Of a DNA stretch of 64,000 nt, positions 42,844 through 51,354 are shown in pieces (the stretch's first letter is position 1; the number at the start of each line of letters is the position of its first letter). The stretch lies in contig NZ_NWTG01000013.1 of NCBI RefSeq assembly GCF_002532045.1, forward strand, positions 62,001 through 126,000, given 5' to 3'. Source of the stretch: Bradyrhizobium sp. C9. GTDB lineage: Bacteria > Pseudomonadota > Alphaproteobacteria > Rhizobiales > Xanthobacteraceae. Below the pieces are notes generated by a model that worked only from the letters and a program-made list of their open reading frames with translations, did not search any database and was not told the origin of the DNA. A program made the translations under genes and the position numbers.

Positions 42844-44733
42844 CTACGTCGGCTTCTTGGCGAAGGTCGACTTCAGATTGTCGAATAACTCCACCTTCAC
42901 GCCGTTCTTGCGCATGATGAAGCTCTGCTGCAGCACCGAGAGGGTGTTGTTCCACGCCCAGTAGATCACGAGACCCGCCGGGAAGCCGGCCAGCATGAAG
43001 GTGAAGATCAGCGGCATCCAGTCGAAGATGATCTTCTGGGTCGGATCCGGCGGCGCCGGGTTGAGCTTCATCTGCACCCACATCGTGATGCCCATGATGA
43101 TCGGCCAGATACCCATCACCAGATAGGCGCCGAAATGCGGTCCGAGCAGCGCGATCGGATCGAACGGGATCAGCCCGAACAGCGTGAACAGATTGGTCGG
43201 ATCGGGCGCCGAGAGGTCCTTGATCCAGCCGAAGAACGGCGCGTGCCGCATTTCGATGGTGATGAACAGCACCTTGTAGAGCGAGAAGAACACCGGGATC
43301 TGCAACGCGACGGGAAGACAACCGGCGATCGGGTTGATCTTCTCCTTCTTGTAGATCTCCATCATCTCCTGCTGCTGCTTCACGCGGTCGTCAGGATAGC
43401 GTTCCTTCAGCGCCTGAAGCTGCGGCTGCACTGACTTCATCTTCGCCATCGAGGCGTAGGACTTGTTGGCGAGCGGGAAGAACAACAGCTTCACGATCAC
43501 GGTCACCAGGAGGATCGCGATGCCGAAATTGCCGACCAGGCGATAGAACCAGTCGAGCGCCAGGAACATCGGCTTGGTGATGAAGTAGAAATGGCCCCAA
43601 TCGATCAGCAGATCGAAATGGTTGAGGCCGAGCTGCTTGTTGTAGCCGCCGAAGCCGACCAGCGGGAAGTTGAGGCCGACGGTCGCGGCCTCCTTCGCGC
43701 CGGCGAACAGCCGCGCATGGGCAACGCCGGTGCCCCCGATCGGAATGGTCTGCGCGCCGAGCATGTAGTCGGCCCGATAGCGTTTGGCGCGCGGATCGGA
43801 AGCCTGGTCGTTGGTAAGACGGGCCGTTTGCAGTGTGGCGTTGGTGTCCGGCAAAAGGGCTGTCGCCCAGTATTTGTCGGTAATGCCGAGCCAGGCGTTG
43901 GTCACGTTGTCAAACTTGACGCCACGCGAGTCCTCGCCGGTCGGGATCTTGCTGTCGTCGATGTTCTTGTAGGTGTATTCCTGCAGACCTTGTTCGCCGA
44001 GATAGCCGATCAGGCCTTCATGCAGGATCGCGTAGCCTGAGACCGGCGGCTTGCCGCCGCGCGAGATCAGCCCGAACGGGTACAGCGTCACTGGCGCGCT
44101 GCCTTGATTGATGACCTCGTCCTTGATGCTGAAGAGGTAGCGATCGTCGATCGAGATGGTGCGGCGGAAGGTCAGGCCCTGGCCGTTCTCGTATTTCAGA
44201 ACCACCGGGGTGCTCGGCGACAGGCTGTTCGACCCCTCCTGCTCCCAGACGGTTTCGGCGTCCGGCGTCTTTACCGACGAGCCGTTGGCGGTCAGCCACA
44301 GGAACTCGGCATAATAAGGCTCGGCGGTGCCCGACGGCGACAGCAGCACGATGGCCGGTGACTTGGGGTCGACCGTCTCGCGGAACTGGACCAGCGACAG
44401 ATCGTCGATCCGGGCACCCTTCAGCGCGATGCTGCCGATGATGCGCGGGCTCTCGATCTTGATGCGCGGGCCGGCCGCGAGCGCCGTCTCGCGGCTCGCC
44501 ACCGGAGCGTCGGCAGCAGGCCTGCCCGGTGCCGGGGAGGGCGTCGTTGCGCTTCCCGGAGTGGCGCCAGCAGCAGCACCGGGAGTCGCCTGCGGCGCCG
44601 GTTTCAGCAGCTCGGCCTGGCGCTGCGCCTCGCGCTGCTTCTCCATCTGCGGCACGTTGTAGAAGTATTGCCAGGCGATCAGGACGAGGCCCGACAGAAT
44701 GACGGCGATGATCGTATTGCGGTTGTCGGACAT
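42844..44733 (-). CDS. yidC: Membrane protein insertase YidC
   Basis: A 629-residue inner-membrane insertase. It has an N-terminal helix (NTIIAVILSGLVLIAWQYFYN), a Pro/Ala-rich linker, the large periplasmic beta domain (about 80-370) and the five-helix core, with LLFFPLANKSYASMAKMKSVQPQ (cut here at the coiled-coil loop), GCLPVALQIPVFFSLYKVLF and FPAGLVIYWAWNN. It folds and inserts membrane proteins with or without SecYEG. It begins three bases after rnpA ends; no yidD gene lies between, unlike in many bacteria. Confidence 0.97.
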   Translation of the reverse strand: MSDNRNTIIAVILSGLVLIAWQYFYNVPQMEKQREAQRQAELLKPAPQATPGAAAGATPGSATTPSPAPGRPAADAPVASRETALAAGPRIKIESPRIIGSIALKGARIDDLSLVQFRETVDPKSPAIVLLSPSGTAEPYYAEFLWLTANGSSVKTPDAETVWEQEGSNSLSPSTPVVLKYENGQGLTFRRTISIDDRYLFSIKDEVINQGSAPVTLYPFGLISRGGKPPVSGYAILHEGLIGYLGEQGLQEYTYKNIDDSKIPTGEDSRGVKFDNVTNAWLGITDKYWATALLPDTNATLQTARLTNDQASDPRAKRYRADYMLGAQTIPIGGTGVAHARLFAGAKEAATVGLNFPLVGFGGYNKQLGLNHFDLLIDWGHFYFITKPMFLALDWFYRLVGNFGIAILLVTVIVKLLFFPLANKSYASMAKMKSVQPQLQALKERYPDDRVKQQQEMMEIYKKEKINPIAGCLPVALQIPVFFSLYKVLFITIEMRHAPFFGWIKDLSAPDPTNLFTLFGLIPFDPIALLGPHFGAYLVMGIWPIIMGITMWVQMKLNPAPPDPTQKIIFDWMPLIFTFMLAGFPAGLVIYWAWNNTLSVLQQSFIMRKNGVKVELFDNLKSTFAKKPT

Positions 44734-44736
44734 CTC

Positions 44737-45117
44737 TTAGGGTCTCGTCATTCCATTCGGATTGGGCGCGCTTTTGTTACCCGCCTTTTGCGCAGGCCGG
44801 TCGAGGCGGCGCAGCGCCGACCGCAGGTCGTCAATCATGGTCGCAAAGTCGCGGGTCAGCGCGTCACGACGGCCGACTAGCACATAATCATGGTGCGGCC
44901 GCATGAATACGGCATCGACCCGTCTTATCACTTCGCGAAGCCGGCGGCGGATGCGGTTGCGCTCGGTCGCGGTGCCGTTCTTCTTGGTGACGGTATAGCC
45001 GATGCGGATCGGGCCCTGATCGTCGCGACGGCGGCCCTGCAGCACAAAAGCTGCGGTATTCGCCCGTGCGCCATTGGCAACGGCGAGGAAATCCGCCCGC
45101 TGCCTCAGCCGATCCAT
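44737..45117 (-). CDS. rnpA: Ribonuclease P protein component
   Basis: 126 residues, basic. The RNR motif is clear in KKNGTATERNRIRRRLREVIR (shortened here to its core ERNRIRRRLRE), and the start RLRQRADFLAVANG is typical. It assists the RNase P RNA in trimming tRNA 5' ends. The ATG at 45117 is preferred; the frame continues upstream across rpmH in another register. It is cotranscribed with rpmH and yidC. Confidence 0.95.
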   Translation of the reverse strand: MDRLRQRADFLAVANGARANTAAFVLQGRRRDDQGPIRIGYTVTKKNGTATERNRIRRRLREVIRRVDAVFMRPHHDYVLVGRRDALTRDFATMIDDLRSALRRLDRPAQKAGNKSAPNPNGMTRP

Positions 45118-45149
45118 AATGGGTATCTCCGGAGAGGAGACGTCCGGGC

Positions 45150-45284
45150 TCAGGCGCTCAGGCGCTTGCGGCCACGCGCGCGGCGCGCAGCGAGGACCTT
45201 GCGGCCGCCGGCCGTGGCGAGACGGGCGCGGAAGCCGTGACGGCGCTTGCGCACCAGTTTGCTGGGTTGATAAGTCCGCTTCAC
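45150..45284 (-). CDS. rpmH: 50S ribosomal protein L34
   Basis: 44 residues, very basic, beginning KRTYQPSKLVRKRRHGFRAR and ending RGRKRLSA, an exact family fit. The start is a GTG at 45284, with GGAG eight to eleven bases upstream; no ATG is available at this point. It heads the rpmH-rnpA-yidC-engB cluster and is too short to be obvious among longer frames. Confidence 0.95.
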   Translation of the reverse strand: MKRTYQPSKLVRKRRHGFRARLATAGGRKVLAARRARGRKRLSA

Positions 45285-45648
45285 GGGTAATTCTCCGCTG
45301 ACCGGGCAATTTGCCGTTATATTGAGATGGAATCCGGTGATGCTGGCGGGCTCAAACGAGCCATTTACGGCCCCAAAGAGCCGCCCCCGGTCAAGAACCG
45401 GGCCATCGCGGACAGTTGGCGCGGCTTATAAGGGAGCGCCCTGTTTTCGTCAATGTCACAGGGCGTCGCAAAGAGGGTTCTTTGAAACGTCGCAATTGGG
45501 GCGAATATATCTGATTTCGCGGGGTATTTGACGGTAAGGGTACGCTTTGGGGCGTTCGGGGAACCGCCGACATTAGCGATCCGTAATTTGACCGGCTTGG
45601 GGGCCGGACCGCATCTTCCGACCCCTCAGCCAAACAAGGCCTTATCTT
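45285..45648. other. Divergent promoter gap, rpmH / sensor kinase
   Basis: No gene seen. It must carry the promoters for the leftward rpmH operon and the rightward sensor kinase. On the plus strand GGAAC (45558-45562) is followed 17 bases later by CGTAA, close to the general-stress EcfG pattern GGAAC-N16/17-CGTT but with a mismatch in the -10 part. Confidence 0.4.
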
Positions 45649-47127
45649 GTGGCTCTAACTGACGATCAGGCGACCGCGCAGAAGCAGCGGCCCAAGCCGC
45701 CCCTTCGGCTCGGGCTCTCGGGCAAGCTTTTGCTGCTGACGATCCCGCTGGTGATGATCGCCGGGCTCCTGATCTACGTGCCGGCCATCGCCAACTTCCG
45801 GATGAACCGGCTCAATGACCGCCTGGCGGCCGCCAACACCGCGGCGCTGGTGCTCGATGCCGCCCCGTCCGGCCTGGTGCCGGATTCGCTGGCCCGGCAG
45901 ATCCTGACCAGCATCGGCGCCCGTGCGGTTGCCATCAAGCTAGGCCAGCAGCGCCGCCTGCTCGCCAGCGCCGACCTGCCGGCCGCGATCGACCATGATG
46001 TCGACATGCGGGCCATGACGGTGTGGTCCGCGATCGTCGATGCCTTCGAGATCATGCTCGAACACGGTGACCAGACCATCCGCGTGGTCGGACCTGCGCC
46101 GGGCCAGGCGCAATTCATCGAGGTCGTGATCGACGAGAAACCGCTGCGGCAGGCGATGTACCGCTTCTCGCGCAACGTGCTGGTGGTCGCGCTGCTGATC
46201 GCCGGCCTGACCGCCGGCCTGGTCTATCTGGCGCTGCATTATCTGTTCGTCCGCCCGATGCGGCGGCTGACCGCGAGCCTGGTCGGCTTCCACGAGAATC
46301 CGGAGAGTTCGGCGCGAATCATCGTGCCAAGCCAGCGCGGCGACGAGATCGGCGTCGCCGAGCGCGAACTGTCGGACATGCAGCGCGACCTGGTCTCGAT
46401 GCTGCATCAGAAAAGCCGGCTCGCCGCGCTCGGGCTCGCCGTCTCCAAGATCAATCACGATTTGCGCAATCTGCTGGCGTCCTCGCAACTGCTGTCGGAT
46501 CAGCTCGCCAGCGTGCCCGACCCGCGGGTGCAGCGCTTCGCGCCGAAACTGCTGCGCTCGCTGGAGCGCGCCATCGCGTTCTGCCAGTCGACCTTGTCCT
46601 ATGGCCGCGCGCAGGAGGCGGCGCCCGACCGCCGCGTGATCATGGTGGAGCCTGCGGTTGCCGAGGTGCGGGAATCGGCCGGGCTTGCCACCGATGTCTC
46701 CATCACCTGGATCAGCGCGATCGAGCGCGGCCTCACCATCGACGCCGATCCGGATCAGCTGTTCCGTGTGCTGCTCAATTTGGTGCGCAATGCGACGCAG
46801 GCCCTGGAAAGCCGGCAGGACAGCGATGGCGGTGCGCAGCAGATCCGCATCACCGGCCGCCGCGAGGGGACGGTTGCGATCATCGAGGTCTCCGACACCG
46901 GCCCCGGCGTTCCGGCCAAGGCGCGCGAGCACCTGTTCGAGGCGTTCCAGACCTCCGGCCGCCCCGGCGGCAGCGGCCTCGGCCTTGCGATCGCCGCCGA
47001 GCTGATCCGCGCCCATGGCGGCCATATCCATCTGGTCGAGGGCACCATCGGCGCCACGTTCCAGATCTCGATCCCGGATCGCCCGGTGGAACTGCTGTCG
47101 ATCCGCAGCGAACGGGCGAGGGCCTGA
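45649..47127 (+). CDS. Membrane sensor histidine kinase
   Basis: A 492-residue kinase. It has two membrane helices (about 27-48 and 177-198), a periplasmic sensor of some 125 residues, a HAMP-like segment after VRPMRRLTASL, a phosphoacceptor helix with His270 (KINHDLRNLL), and a HATPase domain with N box LLNLVRNATQAL, G1 DTGPGVP and G2 GGSGLGLAIA. The start is a GTG at 45649. No response-regulator gene is adjacent, so its partner lies elsewhere; the signal is unknown. Confidence 0.93.
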   Translation: MALTDDQATAQKQRPKPPLRLGLSGKLLLLTIPLVMIAGLLIYVPAIANFRMNRLNDRLAAANTAALVLDAAPSGLVPDSLARQILTSIGARAVAIKLGQQRRLLASADLPAAIDHDVDMRAMTVWSAIVDAFEIMLEHGDQTIRVVGPAPGQAQFIEVVIDEKPLRQAMYRFSRNVLVVALLIAGLTAGLVYLALHYLFVRPMRRLTASLVGFHENPESSARIIVPSQRGDEIGVAERELSDMQRDLVSMLHQKSRLAALGLAVSKINHDLRNLLASSQLLSDQLASVPDPRVQRFAPKLLRSLERAIAFCQSTLSYGRAQEAAPDRRVIMVEPAVAEVRESAGLATDVSITWISAIERGLTIDADPDQLFRVLLNLVRNATQALESRQDSDGGAQQIRITGRREGTVAIIEVSDTGPGVPAKAREHLFEAFQTSGRPGGSGLGLAIAAELIRAHGGHIHLVEGTIGATFQISIPDRPVELLSIRSERARA

Positions 47128-47281
47128 GGCCGTCCCCCGGTCATCCGGGCGGCGAAAACGGCGGCCGAAATTGCCGCTTCCAGACCTTGCCAACCGGACC
47201 CGGAGCCTGTAGCTAGAGCGCTCTTTCGCGACGTTCCGGGGCTCCCGGAACCGTGCGGGCCTCAGGCCCACCTGCGAAAAT

Positions 47282-47358
47282 GCGCCCGTAGCTCAGCTGG
47301 ATAGAGCATCAGACTACGAATCTGAGGGTCGGACGTTCGAATCGTTCCGGGCGCGCCA
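47282..47358 (+). tRNA. tRNA-Arg (anticodon ACG)
   Basis: Cloverleaf: acceptor stem GCGCCCG (47282-47288) with CGGGCGC (47348-47354), D arm GCTCAGCTGGATAGAGC, anticodon stem TCAGA/TCTGA with loop CTACGAA (anticodon ACG), T arm GGACG-TTCGAAT-CGTTC, discriminator G and encoded CCA (47356-47358). The gene stands at the edge of a region of accessory character, but I see no copied 3'-end fragment that would mark an integration site. Confidence 0.97.
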
Positions 47359-47551
47359 TTTGGCATTGTTTTCATTGAAGTTTTGCGTCGCTTGTCGCGC
47401 TCGCTCCCGGCCGGAGCGAGAGCGGCGCCGTTGACCGCCGGCACCGGGCTGGTCGCGACGATCAAATACTTGTGCGACGCAGTATGATTTTATTGCATTG
47501 CAACAAACAGCGTCTACCTGTGCTGCTCGAGTTCTATCGAGGAGCCTCCAA

Positions 47552-47818
47552 GTGACCAAGATTTCTCTGTCCATCGTAGCCGCCACCCTCGCAATCGCGA
47601 GCGCGACGATCGCATCCGCTGCGGAGCGTCCGACTTTCGAGGCCGCGGGCCTGCCGATCTCGCCGGTGCAGGCTGGTGTGCTTGGCGCCGCCAACGTCCA
47701 CGAGCAGGCGCCGGTAGCCGCGACGTCGGCAACTCCGCATCAGCTCAGTGTTCTGACGCCGCGAAGCAAGATCACGACCGCCCGGGCTTCGGTCCGGACG
47801 GACCGCGCGTTGCACTGA
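47552..47818 (+). CDS. Small secreted protein of unknown function
   Basis: 88 residues starting with a GTG at 47552, preceded by GAGGAG ten bases upstream. It has a signal peptide (TKISLSIVAATLAIASATIA, cleavage near SAA/ER) and a short mature part (PTFEAAGLPISPVQAGVLGA) without Cys. Small proteins of this type are frequent in Bradyrhizobium, but none has a function I can name. It is followed by a good terminator. Confidence 0.65.
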   Translation: MTKISLSIVAATLAIASATIASAAERPTFEAAGLPISPVQAGVLGAANVHEQAPVAATSATPHQLSVLTPRSKITTARASVRTDRALH

Positions 47819-47842
47819 TCGACTCCGCTGATCCAACTCCAG

Positions 47843-47869
47843 AAAGCCCGCGACCACGTCGCGGGCTTT
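47843..47869 (+). terminator. Rho-independent terminator
   Basis: AAAGCCCGCGAC (47843-47854) pairs with GTCGCGGGCTTT (47858-47869) around CAC, followed by CTCAT. The flanking A and T runs let it work in both directions. It ends the small secreted-protein gene. Confidence 0.8.
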
Positions 47870-47908
47870 CTCATATGTGAGGTGTGCAACGGCTGCCTCC
47901 GCCCTCGC

Positions 47909-48055
47909 TTATCTGCGCAGCAGCATGCGGCTGTCATCGAACTCGATCGCACGCTTGGACAGCCAAAAGGCCTCGACATTGCCGATTTGCGAACGCCGTC
48001 GACGCGGGTGATGGCGAGGGCCATCCCGTAGAAACCCTGCTTGCGCTCGTCCGAC
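47909..48055 (-). pseudogene. Possible frameshifted gene remnant
   Basis: On the minus strand, one frame reads DERKQGFYGMALAITRVDG (about 48055-47995), then a different frame continues GNVEAFWLSKRAIEFDDSRM up to LLRR and a TAA at 47909-47911. The two stretches look like one protein end broken by a frameshift; there is no start. I cannot name the family. The gap from 47870 to 48144 otherwise holds only the presumed promoter of the next gene. Confidence 0.3.
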
Positions 48056-48144
48056 CGTTGAGAAAAAATAAGTCCTTTTAGGCTATAGGCGACAGAACGT
48101 TTTATTCATTTTGTCCGTCCATTTGAACCGGCGGGTCATCTCTC

Positions 48145-48945
48145 ATGTCGAGTGAGATCTCAGACGCCATTTTCCTGGCGGCGGTGTATCTGGGTGTCGT
48201 TTACAGCACACGCATCCTCGAGACGTGGTGGCCGATTGCAGACGTTCCCGGCTCCGAGTTTCGTGATGATTGGTTAGCTGTCATCGTGAGCATCGGATTG
48301 GAGAACCTGCTCGCTCCGATCGCGGCCATCAGCGTGGGCATCATCGCGAGCTATACCGGGCTTGGCTGGATCAAGTTACCGACCGAGGGTTACTGGTGGT
48401 ACGCCTCTCTCGCGTTCGTCGTGGTTGCACTCGATCTCTACAAGTACACGTTCCATCGTCTTCAGCACGCGATCCCGTTCCTTTGGGCGATGCACTCGTT
48501 CCATCACAGCGCGAATGCCCTGACGTTCATTACCGCCGGCCGACATTTCTGGCTGGAGAGAGTGCTGTCTGACGCCTTTCTTCCAATCCTGGCGATCCTG
48601 TTTCGGGTCCCGCCCGATATGGCAATTGCCGCGGGATTTATCTTCTTCGTCCCCGATGCGTGCGCGCATCTCAACGTCCGCATCCCGCTCGGCCGCTTCG
48701 TGACATGGATCAACAACCCGCAATGGCACCGGATCCATCACTCGGTGCATCCCGAGCATCGGGACAAGAACTTTGCTGCCTTCTTTCCGCTCCTGGACAT
48801 TCTGTTCGGCACGGCGTGGGTGCCGAAGCCGGACGAGTATCCTGCGACAGGACTCGTGCCGGCCGAACGGGTGGACATCATCAACAGCGTGATCTGGCCG
48901 ATCCGGCATCTTCGGCATGGGGAGTCAAAGAATGAACTGGGTTAA
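48145..48945 (+). CDS. Sterol desaturase/fatty acid hydroxylase superfamily protein
   Basis: A 266-residue membrane di-iron enzyme. The histidine clusters are HRLQH, HSFHHS and HRIHHS, with an added His in DACAHLN, matching the fatty acid hydroxylase superfamily pattern. Several hydrophobic helices precede and separate them. It would hydroxylate or desaturate a lipid such as a fatty acid, sterol-like or hopanoid molecule, with electrons from an unseen donor. The following gene overlaps its end by 14 bases. Codon use is less G/C-biased than in the housekeeping flanks. Confidence 0.9.
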   Translation: MSSEISDAIFLAAVYLGVVYSTRILETWWPIADVPGSEFRDDWLAVIVSIGLENLLAPIAAISVGIIASYTGLGWIKLPTEGYWWYASLAFVVVALDLYKYTFHRLQHAIPFLWAMHSFHHSANALTFITAGRHFWLERVLSDAFLPILAILFRVPPDMAIAAGFIFFVPDACAHLNVRIPLGRFVTWINNPQWHRIHHSVHPEHRDKNFAAFFPLLDILFGTAWVPKPDEYPATGLVPAERVDIINSVIWPIRHLRHGESKNELG

Positions 48946-49219
48946 AGGCCTCTTGCTGTTCTTCGCCTTGCTGCTGGGGTACGCCGACCTCGCGTCGACC
49001 AATGTGATTTTGACTCTCGGGTTGGGCGAGTTGAACCCGTTCATGCACCTGGCACAGACATGGTTCGGCGTATGGTGGCTGGTCCCCAAGCTCGGTCTCA
49101 CGTTTGTCTTGACGTGGTTACTCTGGCGCAGCAACAACGTTTACAACATCGCTCTCGTCGTCGCCTTCTGCTGTACGCCGGTCCTGAATAATCTCGTCAT
49201 CATCGCGGGTGCGAACTGA
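48932..49219 (+). CDS. DUF5658-like small membrane protein
   Basis: 95 residues with three hydrophobic helices (about 4-22, 43-61, 66-88): the sequence runs NWVKGLLLFFALLLGYADLA, then LGLGELNPFMHLAQTWFG and PKLGLTFVLTWLLW. The pattern fits DUF5658 (an xDxxxT...NP motif near helix 1). The ATG at 48932 has GGGGAG upstream and lies inside the hydroxylase gene's end, so translation is coupled. The function is unknown; an accessory role in the same lipid pathway is inferred from coupling. Confidence 0.75.
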   Translation: MNWVKGLLLFFALLLGYADLASTNVILTLGLGELNPFMHLAQTWFGVWWLVPKLGLTFVLTWLLWRSNNVYNIALVVAFCCTPVLNNLVIIAGAN

Positions 49220-49357
49220 GCCGGCCGCTTCGTCTCATTGCCGGACCCGGCGAAGCACTTGTGTTGTCCGGCGCATCTTGCTGCAAGTCCAATGAAGCAG
49301 AACCGCGCGCGGCGCGGGACATCAGTTCGGGTATTCTAGAACGATAAGAGTTTCTCC

Positions 49358-50296
49358 ATGGGTAGTATTGACGAGGTGCAACCTTGTGCGCCCGGCCCGG
49401 TTTCGGCACGGGCCGCGCGCGTGTTCCCTCACCCATATTCTGAAGCCGCAGAGGCCAGGAGCCTGTGGATCATCATTGCCGCGCTCACCGGAGTTGCAGC
49501 CGCGGGGCTCGTTCTGTCGGGACTTTGGGTCTCATTCAACCCTGTGATCGTCGTCGGCTTCGTGGCGTTGGTCGGCCTCAATGTGGTCTACACCAGGATC
49601 AGGCCCAACAGACGTATCGCGTCATTTGCCCTCACCTGCGCGCAACTGGTCGCGTTCACCAATGTCGGAACCGTTCTCAGCTATCTTGCCGCGTCCGCCG
49701 CATTCCCTCTGGTCGACAACGCTCTCGCCGCGACCGATTCCGCGCTCGGCTTCGATTGGCTCGCATTCTTCAACTGGGTGAAGCTGGAGCATCCGAGCAT
49801 CGGTTGGGCGCTCGATATCATCTACGATACGCTCTTCATTCAGTTCGGCGTCCTGCTGGTTGTGCTGAACACGATCGGTAAGCTCGAAAGGGCAAGAGAA
49901 CTCGCCTGGCTCTTTGTGACCACCTTGCTGATGATCCTTCCTCTGTCGATGGTGCTGCCGGCGGAGGGGGCCTGGGCGCATTACGGTGTGTCGCATTTGA
50001 CAAGCGCCTATTATCTGTCCGACTTCTATGCGATCCGCGATGGATCCACGAAGGTCATCGATCTGTCCAGGATCAACGGCATCATTCAGTTCCCCTCGTT
50101 CCATGCCGCGCTTGCGCTGATCCTCATCCTGACGAGCCGGGGCACTTTCCTGTTCGCCGTCTTTCTCCCGCTCAACATTCTGATCATCGTATCGGCGCTG
50201 ACCGCCGGCGGTCACCATCTGAGCGATATTGTCGTCGGACTGGCCACCGTGCCTGCGGCCATGCTCGTGTTGCGGGAGCGCAAACTTTCGTCCTAG
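49358..50296 (+). CDS. PAP2/Aur1-like membrane phosphatase
   Basis: 312 residues with about seven helices. The phosphatase motifs are IQFPSFHAALAL (catalytic-type SFH) and GGHHLSDIVVG (second His and Asp), as in the PAP2_3 group that includes inositol-phosphoceramide synthase Aur1. The first PAP2 motif (K-x6-RP) is not evident, as is usual for that group. It could dephosphorylate a lipid phosphate or exchange head groups. It lies 138 bases after the DUF5658 gene on the same strand; the three genes may act on one membrane lipid. Confidence 0.85.
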   Translation: MGSIDEVQPCAPGPVSARAARVFPHPYSEAAEARSLWIIIAALTGVAAAGLVLSGLWVSFNPVIVVGFVALVGLNVVYTRIRPNRRIASFALTCAQLVAFTNVGTVLSYLAASAAFPLVDNALAATDSALGFDWLAFFNWVKLEHPSIGWALDIIYDTLFIQFGVLLVVLNTIGKLERARELAWLFVTTLLMILPLSMVLPAEGAWAHYGVSHLTSAYYLSDFYAIRDGSTKVIDLSRINGIIQFPSFHAALALILILTSRGTFLFAVFLPLNILIIVSALTAGGHHLSDIVVGLATVPAAMLVLRERKLSS

Positions 50297-50297
50297 C

Positions 50298-50400
50298 GCA
50301 TCTTCGGTTCTGATCGACTCAGAACCGAAGCTCTAGATTCCTGGTTTTGATGCGTTTTCTTCTCGCGATCCGGCGTCCACTTCGCTCAAAATCGCTCTCG
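50298..50400. repeat. Interspersed repeat with strong hairpin
   Basis: CTTCGGTTCTGA pairs with TCAGAACCGAAG (about 50303-50332) around TCGAC, followed by TGCGTTTTCTTCTCGCG and CCACTTCGCTCAAAATCGC, a segment with the look of a dispersed Bradyrhizobium element. The hairpin lies a few bases after the phosphatase stop and may end its transcript. Confidence 0.6.
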
Positions 50401-50482
50401 CTTACAGAACCTGGCCGCCTTTTCCGGCGACAAACACTCTGGAATGACAAATGATCGCGTCCAGCGGTCGGGAGATCGAGTG

Positions 50483-50857
50483 ATGTCGGATAGAACCGTG
50501 CTCGCCTGCATCGTCGGCAGTGCCCTGACCCTGGGGGGCCTGGGTGCGACCGTCCACGCGCAGACGCCGTCGAGCTGCAAGGAGCCGCGGGTGGGCACCA
50601 ACCGCGTCCCGATGCTGTCGCCGCCGCTCGCCAATGTGGTGACAGGTAAGGGACGGCTGCAATTCTACTCGGCGCCGAATCTTCACTGCCCGATCGGCGG
50701 CGTGTTCGTGATTCCAAATGACGAGCTCGTCGCCTATGCGCAAACCGATGACGGCTGGTCGTCGGTGATGTACCTCAATCCGGGGACGGGCAATGACGTG
50801 TCGGGTTGGGTGAGGTCGGCGCGACTGAAGGTGACCGGAACCATCGGTCCCAAGTAG
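50483..50857 (+). CDS. Exported SH3-like protein of unknown function
   Basis: 124 residues with a signal peptide (about 1-26, ending TVHA/QT). The mature part resembles a bacterial SH3-like fold: GRLQFYSAPNLHCPIGG, a loop with VAYAQTDDGWSSVMYLN, and the closing GWVRSARLKVTG. Such domains bind peptides or cell wall in the periplasm. The ATG at 50483 follows GGGAGATCGAG; an upstream in-frame ATG would spoil the signal peptide. It is monocistronic. Confidence 0.72.
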   Translation: MSDRTVLACIVGSALTLGGLGATVHAQTPSSCKEPRVGTNRVPMLSPPLANVVTGKGRLQFYSAPNLHCPIGGVFVIPNDELVAYAQTDDGWSSVMYLNPGTGNDVSGWVRSARLKVTGTIGPK

Positions 50858-51354
50858 CATGTGACCGGACGACCTGCCGTTGTCAGCTCGTGCGGTCACG
50901 CGGATGTCACGGACCGACGTTCGGTTCGCGCATTAACCTCCACAAGTTGAATTTCTTGACGGCTCCGGCGTGAAGTTGAAGGGTTGCCGCAGGGCGAGCG
51001 CCCTGGTTGCGCAATCGAGGTCAAGACTCTCGATTTGCTTGAATGATGACAGTGATCGCCGGACAGGCGCACCGCGCGGTGAGCCATGCGGCGACAGGTC
51101 ATCGGCTTTGAACATTATTGATTACAGGCGTCCGACGACGCCACTGCGATCGGACAGAGATTAGGTGGCGAAGCATGTTGAACCCAACGTCGCATATTGC
51201 TCTGAAGGCCAACCACCCGCGTGACGCGCGAGCGCGTCTGCCAATTGCTGTGCGTTAGATGTTGCAAGGCGGGCCGCAAACGCAGCTTGATACGCCGGCT
51301 CCGCGCAAGGGCGCCGGCGTGGCGAGCCGGCCGTAATGCATGTGTAGAGCGGCG
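50858..51354. other. Gap before the ABC-transporter operon end
   Basis: No convincing gene. It contains a small CAGGGC/GCCCTG hairpin (50990-51005) and GCCGGCTC/GAGCCGGC arms (51294-51301, 51324-51331) that could end the leftward ABC operon. A 65-codon frame overlapping the transporter stop was considered and rejected. Confidence 0.4.

Noticed and set aside
47282..50858. Genomic island integrated at tRNA-Arg
   Set aside because: The accessory character fits, but no integrase and no direct repeat of the tRNA 3' end could be found by eye, so it is kept only as a possibility.
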